Below, one piece after another: positions 1 through 7,919 of a DNA stretch of 64,000 nt. The notes below the pieces were generated by a model that had not been told where the DNA came from, ran no database searches, and worked only from the letters and a program-made list of their open reading frames with translations. Positions within the stretch are counted from its first letter, which is position 1; each line of letters opens with the position of its first letter. The translations under genes were made by a program, and so were the position numbers. The DNA comes from Clostridiales bacterium (GTDB lineage Bacteria > Bacillota > Clostridia > Oscillospirales > Acutalibacteraceae), in the NCBI GenBank assembly GCA_012839345.1, contig DUNN01000036.1, positions 124,001-188,000 of the forward strand, read 5' to 3'.

Positions 1-1
1 C

Positions 2-2143
2 GGCCCCTGCGGCCCCTGCTCCGAGATTTATTTCGACCGCGGCGAACAGTATGGCTGCGGTTCCCCAACCTGCGGCGTCGGCTGCGACTGTGACCGCTAT
101 GTAGAGTTCTGGAACGTCGTGTTCTCTCAGTTCAACAGCGACGGCAAGGGCAACTATCCTCCGATGGAGCACCCGAATATCGACACCGGCATGGGTTTGG
201 AGCGCCTTGCCTGCATTATGCAGGGCGTGGACAACCTGTTCCTTGTGGATACCGTGCAGAACATCATGAAGCATATCTGCCGCATTGCCAATGTAAAATA
301 TGGGGAAGACCCGAAAAAAGACATTTCCCTGCGTGTTATTACCGACCATATCCGCAGCACAACCTTTATGATTGGCGACGGCGTGATGCCCTCCAACGAA
401 GGACGAGGCTACGTGCTGCGCCGCCTGCTGCGCCGTGCGGCGCGCCACGGCCGTTTGCTCGGCATTGACCGCACTTTCCTTTCCGAGGTTGCGGATACGG
501 TCATTAATGAGAATAAAAACGCTTATCCTGAACTGGATGAAAAGCGTGCAATGATTAAAAAGCTGATCAGCGTGGAAGAGGAAAGTTTTGCGAAAACAAT
601 CGACCAGGGCCTGCAGCTTTTGAACAGCTACATTGACCAGGCGGACAGCAAGGTGTTTTCCGGCGCGGATGCGTTCCGCCTGAACGACACCTATGGCTTC
701 CCGCTCGACCTGACTAAGGAAATCGTTGCGGAGCGCGGCATGACCGTGGACGAGGAAGAATTCCACCGCCTGATGAAGGAACAGAAGGACCGTGCGCGTG
801 CGGCACGCCGGAACGCAGGCGCGGATGCCTGGGCGGGCGAAAGCGACCTGCTGGAGGGAGTCCTGGAAACCAAGTTCCTTGGTTACGAGACCATGGAAAC
901 CAAGGCGAAGGTACAGGCAATAATCCGCGACGGCGAACGCGTGGAATCCGCAACGGCGGGGGATGAAATCATCCTAGTGCTGGACCAGACCGCGTTTTAC
1001 GCGGAAAGCGGCGGCCAAGTCGGTGACGTTGGAAAAATCGAGTCTTCCGACGCGATGCTGACGGTCAACGACACCAAGAAAAACCACGCAAAGAACGTTT
1101 TGCACCACGCTGTGGTGGACGCGGGTGAGATTCGTGTGGGCGAAGAAGTCACTGCGCGTGTCGACCGTGAAATTCGCCTTGCCACCATGCGCAACCACAC
1201 TGCGGCGCATCTGCTGCAGGCTTCCCTGCGCAAGGTTTTGGGCGACCACGTGGAGCAGGCCGGCCAGCTGGTCACTGCACAGCATGTGCGTTTTGACTTT
1301 ACGCATTTTTCCGCGCTGACCGCCGAAGAGCTCCATAAGGTGGAAACGTTGGTCAACGAAGTGATTCTGAGCGCCATTCCGGTGGAATGCCGCGAAATGC
1401 CGATTGAAGAAGCGAAAAAGCTCGGTGCCATGGCATTGTTCGGGGAAAAATACGGCAATATTGTCCGCGTGGTGAGTGCCGGAGATTTCTCGAAAGAATT
1501 CTGCGGCGGCACGCATATGGACAATACCGCGAAGCTCGGCCTGTTTAAGATTGTGTCCGAAAGCTCTGTTGCGGCGGGTGTGCGCCGAATTGAGGGCGTG
1601 ACCGGTTTCGGCGTGCTTGGGCTTTTGAACCAGACCCTGGAGCAGATGAACGAAACAGCTTCCATCCTGAAGCTGAACAGCACCGCGGAACTGGCTGGCA
1701 AAGCTGCGCAGCTCGCCGCAGAACTGAAGGAAAAGGACCGCACCATTGAGTCTTTAAATTCCAAGCTGGCCGCAATTCAGATTGAAAGCCTGTTCGCGAG
1801 CGCGGAAGAAATCAATGGCGTACAGGTCATCACCGGAATTTTCCCGGGAACCGAACCGAACGCGCTGCGCGCCATGTGTGACAAGGTGCGTGACCACGCT
1901 CCGAACATGGTGGCCGTGCTGGCCGGAACCACAAACGGCAAGGCGAACATTGCCGCCTGTGTTGCTAAAGACGCGCTCGCAAAAGGCGTGAATGCGGGTC
2001 AGATTGTCCGTCAGGTTGCCCAGCTTGCGGGCGGCAACGGCGGCGGCCGTCCGGACAGTGCCATGGCGGGTGCGAAGGACCTTTCCAAGCTGGAAGCGGC
2101 AATGGCCGAAGCGAAAAAAATTGTTGCGAATCTAATCAAGTGA
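2..2143 (+). CDS. alaS: alanine--tRNA ligase, 5'-truncated by the window edge
   Basis: Charges tRNA-Ala with alanine and edits mischarged Ser/Gly in the cytoplasm. The reading frame is already open at base 2 and encodes the class II catalytic-core motif GPCGPCSEIYF, so the start lies upstream. About 713 residues are visible against roughly 875 in the family, so about 160 N-terminal residues are missing. Further landmarks are the editing-domain zinc ligands (HTAAH near base 1196 and CGGTH near base 1504) and the C-Ala glycine-rich motif GGNGGGRPD near base 2030. The frame ends in TGA. A GTG at 119 lies inside the conserved core and is not the real start. The HIT-family gene follows on the same strand after about 80 bases, so co-transcription is possible. 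Confidence 0.97.
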   Translation, partial: GPCGPCSEIYFDRGEQYGCGSPTCGVGCDCDRYVEFWNVVFSQFNSDGKGNYPPMEHPNIDTGMGLERLACIMQGVDNLFLVDTVQNIMKHICRIANVKYGEDPKKDISLRVITDHIRSTTFMIGDGVMPSNEGRGYVLRRLLRRAARHGRLLGIDRTFLSEVADTVINENKNAYPELDEKRAMIKKLISVEEESFAKTIDQGLQLLNSYIDQADSKVFSGADAFRLNDTYGFPLDLTKEIVAERGMTVDEEEFHRLMKEQKDRARAARRNAGADAWAGESDLLEGVLETKFLGYETMETKAKVQAIIRDGERVESATAGDEIILVLDQTAFYAESGGQVGDVGKIESSDAMLTVNDTKKNHAKNVLHHAVVDAGEIRVGEEVTARVDREIRLATMRNHTAAHLLQASLRKVLGDHVEQAGQLVTAQHVRFDFTHFSALTAEELHKVETLVNEVILSAIPVECREMPIEEAKKLGAMALFGEKYGNIVRVVSAGDFSKEFCGGTHMDNTAKLGLFKIVSESSVAAGVRRIEGVTGFGVLGLLNQTLEQMNETASILKLNSTAELAGKAAQLAAELKEKDRTIESLNSKLAAIQIESLFASAEEINGVQVITGIFPGTEPNALRAMCDKVRDHAPNMVAVLAGTTNGKANIAACVAKDALAKGVNAGQIVRQVAQLAGGNGGGRPDSAMAGAKDLSKLEAAMAEAKKIVANLIK

Positions 2144-2225
2144 GTTTATAATATTACTGTTGTGTTTGTGTTCCGTGGGAATGATACGGTTCCCACGGGG
2201 CAAACCGATTCAAGGAGGGATGAGT

Positions 2226-2564
2226 TTGGACTGCGTTTTTTGCAAGATTGCAAAAGGGGAAATTCCTTCAAAAAAAGCGTATGAGGACGACCGGGTGTTG
2301 GCGTTCTACGATCTGGATCCACAGGCTCCCGTTCATATCTTAATTATTCCTAAGGAGCATATTTCATCCGCGGCGGAGATTACTTCGGAAAACAGTGGAA
2401 TCGTCGCACATATTTTTGAGGTGGCGGCGAAGCTGGCGGAAGAAAATCAGCTGACGGAAGGGTTCCGTGTGGTTACCAATGTTGGCAAAGACGGCGGTCA
2501 AAGCGTACCGCACCTCCATTTTCATCTGCTTGGCGGCCGTTCCATGAAGTGGCCTCCCGGCTGA
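2226..2564 (+). CDS. HIT family protein (nucleotide-binding hydrolase)
   Basis: Small histidine-triad protein of 112 residues, of the HinT/HIT type that hydrolyses nucleoside phosphoramidates or related nucleotides. The C-terminal triad HLHFHLLGG and the N-terminal CVFCKI zinc/fold motif are both present. The start chosen is TTG at 2226, because the strong AAGGAGG at 2212-2218 is then 7 bases upstream and the protein begins MDCVFCK as usual for the family. The ATG at 2220 sits only one base after that site, so it is less likely but adds just two residues. The physiological substrate cannot be read from the sequence. It lies between alaS and a phosphoribosyltransferase and is followed by a hairpin terminator. 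Confidence 0.93.
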   Translation: MDCVFCKIAKGEIPSKKAYEDDRVLAFYDLDPQAPVHILIIPKEHISSAAEITSENSGIVAHIFEVAAKLAEENQLTEGFRVVTNVGKDGGQSVPHLHFHLLGGRSMKWPPG

Positions 2565-2596
2565 TGCAGGTATTTCCGAAAATGCTGATTCAATGA

Positions 2597-2632
2597 AAAA
2601 GCCGCCCGGGTATGAACTCCCGCGGCTTTTGT
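2597..2632 (+). terminator. intrinsic terminator after the HIT gene
   Basis: Stem AAGCCGC / GCGGCTT with a 16-base loop, followed by TTTTGT. It separates alaS-HIT from the next gene. Confidence 0.7.
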
Positions 2633-2691
2633 CCGCTGTTTGACGGCGGAATCAGCGTATTTCGAATCATTTTGAAAGGTCGAATTTAATT

Positions 2692-3231
2692 ATGGGGAAC
2701 TATTATAAAATGACCATAGCCGGCTGCGAGCGTGAGCTGCCAATCTGCCCAATCAGCGATAAGTTGGACATTGCAGGCTTTGTTATGCTCGGCGACGTGG
2801 AAATTACGGAGAAAGCCGCAGCGGCTCTGTTGGCAAAGTGCCCGGAACACGACGTTGTGGTCACTGCGGAAACCAAGGGGATTCCGCTTTGCTACGAAAT
2901 GGCACGGCAGGGCTGCCGCCGTTATGTGGTCGCGCGCAAAAGCGTGAAGGCTTATATGCGCAACCCGATTCACGTGGAGGTAAAGTCCATTACCACCGAC
3001 CATGTGCAGAAGCTGTACTTAGCGGAGGATGACTATAAGGGCTTGAACGGTAAGCGCGTGCTGATTGTGGACGATGTCATCAGCACCGGTGAGTCCCTTG
3101 CTGCCATGGAAGATTTGGTAAAGCAGTTCGGCGGCAATATAGTCGGTCGCGCTTGTGTTCTTGCAGAGGGCGACGCGAAGGACAGGGACGATATTATTTA
3201 TCTGGAACCCCTTCCGCTCTTCTTTAAATAA
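2692..3231 (+). CDS. phosphoribosyltransferase family protein (adenine/xanthine type)
   Basis: Cytoplasmic type I phosphoribosyltransferase of 179 residues, expected to join a purine-like base to PRPP. The PRPP loop VLIVDDVISTGES lies at about residues 122-134, and a second conserved segment, VVTAETKGIPL, at about residues 56-66, matches the flexible-loop region of Apt-like enzymes. An ATG start with a GAAAGG site 12 bases upstream fits. The family assignment is secure. Whether it is a salvage enzyme or a regulator cannot be decided from motifs, and an extra N-terminal segment before the core differs from short Apt proteins. comEC follows after 17 bases, so the two are probably in one transcript. 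Confidence 0.85.
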   Translation: MGNYYKMTIAGCERELPICPISDKLDIAGFVMLGDVEITEKAAAALLAKCPEHDVVVTAETKGIPLCYEMARQGCRRYVVARKSVKAYMRNPIHVEVKSITTDHVQKLYLAEDDYKGLNGKRVLIVDDVISTGESLAAMEDLVKQFGGNIVGRACVLAEGDAKDRDDIIYLEPLPLFFK

Positions 3232-3248
3232 TTTCCGGAGGAAATGCG

Positions 3249-5492
3249 ATGAAGCGGCCGCTTGCGTTGGTGGGTTTTTGTTATCTGCTGACGCTCGCGG
3301 TCGCTGTTTTTATCGGTTCCGGCTGGGCAATGCCGCTTGCCTGCGGCTGCCTTGCCGGGTTTGTGTTGACCTTGTTCCTGCCGAAGCTTCGTGCAACGGG
3401 GGTGTTTCCGCTGGCGCTTTTGACCATGTCACTGGCTTTCGGCAGCTTTGCCGCATATTCCCAGTCCACAGTGCTGCCCGCGCAGGCGCTTGCGGAAAAG
3501 GACGCGGTAATTACGGGCACGGTGTGCGAGCTTCCTTACCGGCAGTACGGGCATACGTATTATATTATTCGGGTGGATGAGTGCTCCTTGCCGGACACGC
3601 CCAGGCAAATCAAGCTGCGCCTGTCGTGCCAAAACGCACTGAATGTGCAGCCTTATTCGCGGATCCGCACCAAAATGCACCTGTTTTTACCTTCGGGTGG
3701 TGACGGATATTCTTCCCGCACGTATTACGCTTCCAAAGGGATTCTTCTCTTCGCGTACCGATATGAGTATGAACCGGTGCAGGTTCTGCCGCCGACGGAG
3801 CATTCATTTTACCGTTACGCGCTGAATCTGCGTAAGGCGCTGCTGAAATCCATGCGGGAAATGCTGCCCCCGGAGCAGGCTTCGCTGGTAAACGGCGTGG
3901 TGTTCGGGGAACAGACCGGGCTGTCCCAGGAGGTTTCCTCGGATTTCCGCACCATTGGAATTTCACACATTCTTTCTGTTTCGGGTCTGCACATGTCCAC
4001 CATGGCGGAGCTGATTCTGCTGCTCTTGTTGTTTCTAAAAGTACCGAAGCGGCTGGCGGCTCTGTTTGCGGCGGGCGGGGTGTTCGCTTTTATGGCGGTT
4101 ACCTGTTTTGTACCGTCGGTCACGCGCAGCGGAATTATGTGCATTCTGTATTTATTCGGCATCCTGCTTTCCCGGCAGCCGGATTCGTTGAATTCCCTTG
4201 GAGCGGCAGTGCTGCTGATAGGGGGAATGAATCCCTATGCCGCCGCGGATGTGGGGTTGCTGCTTTCCTTTTTTGCCACGCTGGGGCTGATTCTGTACGC
4301 GGGCCGGATTTCTTCTTTCTTAAATCAATGGTATGCGCGGCGAGTCTGTTTAAAGCGATTTGACTCACTTCTACGAGGAATTAACGGTACGCTGGCCACA
4401 ACCTTTGCTGCGATGTTTTTTACCTTGCCTATTGGAATCGTCTTTTTCGGGAGCGTGTCGCTCATCGCGCCGCTTTCCAATCTGTTGGAACTGGTGCCTT
4501 CCACGCTGCTGATGAATTTTGCCGCCATCGCCGCCGTGCTGAACGCGCTTTTACCGCAGTCGTTCCTGGCCATGCCGTTCGCGCTGGTCGCCGGTCTGCT
4601 GGCAAAGTACATGCAGGTCAGTTCGCATTTGCTGGCGCAGATTCCGAACGCCAGCATTTCCACCTATTACGGCTTCGTTTCGCTCTGGCTTTCCGGCACG
4701 TTGCTTCTGGCTGCCGCGGCAATGCTCCTTTCCAAAAAGAATCTTCTTTGGAAAACCACCGCTCTGCTTTCCGCTATCCTGCTGATGACCGGGATTTTTT
4801 CGCATCAGCTTTCCATGCGTGGGGTAACGCGGGTCGCTGTACTGGATACCGGCACGGCGGAGGCGGTGGTTATTACCAAAGACGGCCACGCTGCGGTGCT
4901 AGGCTGCGGCGGATATTCCTCTGGCGCGGTCAGCCGCTACCTGGCAGGGCAGGGAATCCGAACGTTGGATTACCTACAGCCGCTGACGCAGGAGCGTAAG
5001 GAGGCCGTCAACTGTTCAGAACTGATGGCCCGTTTCCACCCCGTACGGCTGGTGACGCAGGAAACGGATTGCCTGGACGGATTCCTGCAGGCGGAGCTTC
5101 CCTGCGCGCAAAGCTGGAACAGCTTCCGCGTTCATGCGGAAACGACCCTGTGGAATGCTGTTTTTGTTGAGTCGCTGGCGGTTGGGGATCACACGGCGCT
5201 TCGCATCTGCACGGACTCGGTTTCCATCCTGGTTCTGCCGGAAGAGACGGATCCAGCAGGGCTTCCCGCTGAATGGCGCGCGTCCGACTTCTTAGTTTTG
5301 GAGGATCGGCTTCCGAACGATTCTTTGCTGGACCCGCTTTACTCCATTCTGAGTGTAGACGCAAAGGATTTGGGAAAAACATTGGGAAATATGAGAAAGC
5401 AAAATCCGATTCCTACCGCCGGAAAGGGCAATATCGTTCTGGCGCTGAAAGACGGTACCCTGCAAATTCGCAGGGAACAGGGAGCGTCTTAA
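3249..5492 (+). CDS. comEC: ComEC/Rec2 family DNA-uptake channel with a degenerate C-terminal domain
   Basis: Polytopic membrane protein of 747 residues, homologous to the channel that imports single-stranded DNA during transformation. Several hydrophobic helices at the N-terminus, then the competence-domain signature (GEQTGL, FRTIGISHILSVSGLH at about residues 218-249) and many more helices to about residue 520, identify the family. The C-terminal region (from about residue 530) looks like a metallo-beta-lactamase fold beginning LDTGTAEAVVI, but the HxHxDH zinc motif is absent. Nuclease-like activity therefore appears lost. Start ATG has GGAGG 7 bases upstream. No other competence genes are in the window, so function in transformation is an inference. 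Confidence 0.9.
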   Translation: MKRPLALVGFCYLLTLAVAVFIGSGWAMPLACGCLAGFVLTLFLPKLRATGVFPLALLTMSLAFGSFAAYSQSTVLPAQALAEKDAVITGTVCELPYRQYGHTYYIIRVDECSLPDTPRQIKLRLSCQNALNVQPYSRIRTKMHLFLPSGGDGYSSRTYYASKGILLFAYRYEYEPVQVLPPTEHSFYRYALNLRKALLKSMREMLPPEQASLVNGVVFGEQTGLSQEVSSDFRTIGISHILSVSGLHMSTMAELILLLLLFLKVPKRLAALFAAGGVFAFMAVTCFVPSVTRSGIMCILYLFGILLSRQPDSLNSLGAAVLLIGGMNPYAAADVGLLLSFFATLGLILYAGRISSFLNQWYARRVCLKRFDSLLRGINGTLATTFAAMFFTLPIGIVFFGSVSLIAPLSNLLELVPSTLLMNFAAIAAVLNALLPQSFLAMPFALVAGLLAKYMQVSSHLLAQIPNASISTYYGFVSLWLSGTLLLAAAAMLLSKKNLLWKTTALLSAILLMTGIFSHQLSMRGVTRVAVLDTGTAEAVVITKDGHAAVLGCGGYSSGAVSRYLAGQGIRTLDYLQPLTQERKEAVNCSELMARFHPVRLVTQETDCLDGFLQAELPCAQSWNSFRVHAETTLWNAVFVESLAVGDHTALRICTDSVSILVLPEETDPAGLPAEWRASDFLVLEDRLPNDSLLDPLYSILSVDAKDLGKTLGNMRKQNPIPTAGKGNIVLALKDGTLQIRREQGAS

Positions 5493-5596
5493 AATACATT
5501 GATTCATTCAAAATATTTCCCTGAAAAAGTGTAGAAAACTCACCATCTCGTTCGCATTCCGCACGATGGAATCCACAGAAAAGAGAGGCGGCAACA

Positions 5597-6649
5597 ATGC
5601 CTGAAATCACCGAAACCGAACTGAAAAAGCAGATTGAAAAATCCGATTTTTCCAACCTGTATGTGCTGTACGGCGAAGAAAGCTATTTGGTCAGCCATTA
5701 CGCGCAGAAGCTGATTGCCAAAGCCAAGGGAACCGCGTTTGAGGATTTTAACCTTCAGCGCTTCGAAGGGGATACCGTTTCCATGGATACCCTTGCGGAG
5801 GCCGTCGAGGCGCTTCCGTTTATGGCGGAACGGAAATGCGTGGCGGTTTCCGACCTGGATGTGGAGGGCCTGCGCGCAGCGGAACTGAGTAAGCTGGAGC
5901 AGATTGTGGACAGCATTCCGCCTTCCACCGTGCTGGTCCTTTACCTGCCCTGTGTTGCAATCGACCTGAAAACGGCCAAAAAGTGGAAAAAGTTTTTGGC
6001 AGCGGCGAACCAGAAAGGCAATACGGTTCTATTCAAACGGCGTTCCAATCCGGACCTAGAAAAACTGCTCTGTTCCGGTGCGTCCAAACGCGGGTGTGAA
6101 CTTTCCCGGCAGGATGCCGGGCGTATGATTCGCGCGGCGGGCAACGATTTGCAGACGTTGACGAACGAGTTGGAAAAGCTGTGCGCCTTTGTCGGCGAGG
6201 GGAAAATTACGCCGCAGGTGATTGATCAACTGGTTGCGAAAAATCTGGAGGCACGGGTATATGACCTTTCCAAGGCAATTTTGTCCGGTCAGTATGACCG
6301 GGCATACGAGATCCTCGACCTCCTGTTTTATCAGAACGAGGAGCCGGTTTCCGTTCTGGCGGTGCTTTCTTCCGCCTATATTGACCTTTACCGCGTGCGA
6401 GTCAGCGTGCAGAGCGGTTATTCTGCGCTGGAGCCCGCGAAGCATTTTGATTATGCCCGCAAGGAGTTCCGCCTGACCAATGCGGAACGGGACTCCAAAC
6501 GGCTTTCCACTGCTATGCTGCGCGAAAGCCTGCGCGTGCTGCTGGAAGCGGATATGGCATTGAAAGGCGCGCGCGGTGACCGCCGCATTGTGATGGAAAA
6601 GCTGCTGGCACAGCTGCTTTATATTTCCGAAAGGGAGAAGACTGCTTGA
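5597..6649 (+). CDS. holA: DNA polymerase III subunit delta
   Basis: Clamp-loader delta subunit of 350 residues, which opens the beta sliding clamp during replication. The N-terminal region has the family pattern LYVLYGEESYLV and a degenerate AAA+ fold lacking a functional P-loop. The middle carries the typical SRQDAGRMIRAAGNDLQTLTNELEKL stretch (about residues 175-200, helical lid), and length matches the family. It starts at ATG after a purine-rich AGAGAGG site. It overlaps the next gene by four bases (TTGA), indicating translational coupling with the RNase M5-like gene, an arrangement that is plausible for a Clostridial housekeeping operon with comEC upstream. Confidence 0.93.
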   Translation: MPEITETELKKQIEKSDFSNLYVLYGEESYLVSHYAQKLIAKAKGTAFEDFNLQRFEGDTVSMDTLAEAVEALPFMAERKCVAVSDLDVEGLRAAELSKLEQIVDSIPPSTVLVLYLPCVAIDLKTAKKWKKFLAAANQKGNTVLFKRRSNPDLEKLLCSGASKRGCELSRQDAGRMIRAAGNDLQTLTNELEKLCAFVGEGKITPQVIDQLVAKNLEARVYDLSKAILSGQYDRAYEILDLLFYQNEEPVSVLAVLSSAYIDLYRVRVSVQSGYSALEPAKHFDYARKEFRLTNAERDSKRLSTAMLRESLRVLLEADMALKGARGDRRIVMEKLLAQLLYISEREKTA

Positions 6650-7299
6650 TTCAGGTAAAAGAAGCCATTATTGTCGAAGGAAAATACGATAAAATTAAGC
6701 TCTCCTCCGTGATTGACGGCCTGATTCTGGAAACCGGAGGATTCCGCATTTTCAAGGATAAAGAGCAAATGGAACTGATTCGCCGCCTGGCGGAAACCCG
6801 CGGCATTCTGGTACTGACGGACAGTGACTCTGCTGGTTTCCTGATTCGCCATTACTTAACCGGGAGCATCCCTGCCGAACAGATTAAGCATGCGTATATT
6901 CCCGATATTCTTGGAAAAGAAAAGCGTAAATCAAAAGCTTCCAGCGAAGGAAAGCTTGGGGTGGAGGGCGTGCCGGTCGAGGTGATTTTAGCAGCGCTCC
7001 GGCGTGCCGGAGCGACGGTGGAAATGCCTAAAACGCAGGAACCACGGGAAAACACCGCCGACGGGCAAAATCAGGGCCGGAAAATCACCAAAACCGACCT
7101 TTACTTGGCGGGCCTTTCCGGCGGCCCTGGCAGCGCAGAAAAGCGCAAGGCCCTTTTGAAAGAGCTGAATCTGCCCGAGCGCCTTTCCGCCAACGCAATG
7201 GTCGATGTGCTGAACAGTCTGATGACCTGGGAGAAATTTCAGGCGCTGCTGACCCGCCTTTTTCCCGATTCCATTCCGGAGGAAACCGGAAGCCACTGA
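6646..7299 (+). CDS. rnmV: ribonuclease M5-type Toprim protein (5S rRNA maturation)
   Basis: Toprim-domain nuclease of 217 residues. RNase M5 matures 5S rRNA by cutting on both sides of the mature sequence. The Toprim core is clear: EAIIVEGKYDK at residues 6-16 (catalytic Glu) and LVLTDSDSAG at about residues 55-64 (Asp-x-Asp). The C-terminal half, with KITKTDLYLAGLSGG, corresponds to the DUF4093-type domain found in the family. Translation starts at TTG 6646, overlapping the holA stop codon, behind AAAGGGAG. A Lys/Gln-rich linker at about residues 90-145 is longer and less conserved than the rest. Substrate specificity is inferred from family only. Confidence 0.85.
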   Translation: MIQVKEAIIVEGKYDKIKLSSVIDGLILETGGFRIFKDKEQMELIRRLAETRGILVLTDSDSAGFLIRHYLTGSIPAEQIKHAYIPDILGKEKRKSKASSEGKLGVEGVPVEVILAALRRAGATVEMPKTQEPRENTADGQNQGRKITKTDLYLAGLSGGPGSAEKRKALLKELNLPERLSANAMVDVLNSLMTWEKFQALLTRLFPDSIPEETGSH

Positions 7300-7436
7300 A
7301 CCGGAGCGCGCAGAAGCATGGTTCCGGGTAACCGCGAACTCGCTAGTAGGCGGCTGTGCACAGCTGTGAAGAGGATTGGCCGGAGCGGCTTTCTCCTTGC
7401 TTTCATTGGCAGTTATCTTAGTAAGGAAATGTGCGA

Positions 7437-7919
7437 ATGAAGTGGAAAGGCCCATCGGTTTACCCTAAAATCTTGTTTACGGCGGCAACGGCACTGTTTG
7501 TGCTGTTTATCTTCCACAATTCCATGTTTCCTGGGCCGCAGTCCGGTGCCCAAAGCCAGACGGTAATGCATTTTGTGAATCAGCTGCTGGCTTCCTGTAA
7601 CATTCCGTATGCGTTTACGGAGCATTTCATCCGCAAGGCCGGTCATTTTACGGAATATTTTATTTTTGGCGTACTGCTTGCGCTCACCTTACGGGCGTAC
7701 CGCTGTGAAGGGCTGGAATTTGTTTTTGCACAGGGCTTTTTTCTGCTATTGGTGCCGGCCTGCGATGAATTGATTCAGCTGTTTACTCCCGAGCGCGGCA
7801 GCAGCGTAGCGGATATTTTTCTGGATTTTTGCGGCGGCGTGGTAGGAACGGTGGTTTGCTGCCTGTTTTTGTTCCGCTCTGCGAAAAAACGGCGGTCAGT
7901 TCACCGCTTCGGGCGATAG
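7437..7919 (+). CDS. VanZ-family membrane protein
   Basis: Integral membrane protein of 160 residues with four predicted hydrophobic helices (about residues 9-25, 65-82, 97-112 and 128-150) and the VanZ hallmarks HFIRKAGHFTEYF and CDELIQLFTPERGSS. VanZ relatives are linked to low-level glycopeptide resistance or envelope processes, but most are uncharacterised. ATG 7437 is chosen because GTAAGGA lies 9 bases upstream. A GTG at 7431 would leave too little spacing. The last 24 bases overlap the 3' end of the convergent valS gene, so the tail is read on both strands. No enzymatic motif is visible. Confidence 0.85.
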   Translation: MKWKGPSVYPKILFTAATALFVLFIFHNSMFPGPQSGAQSQTVMHFVNQLLASCNIPYAFTEHFIRKAGHFTEYFIFGVLLALTLRAYRCEGLEFVFAQGFFLLLVPACDELIQLFTPERGSSVADIFLDFCGGVVGTVVCCLFLFRSAKKRRSVHRFGR

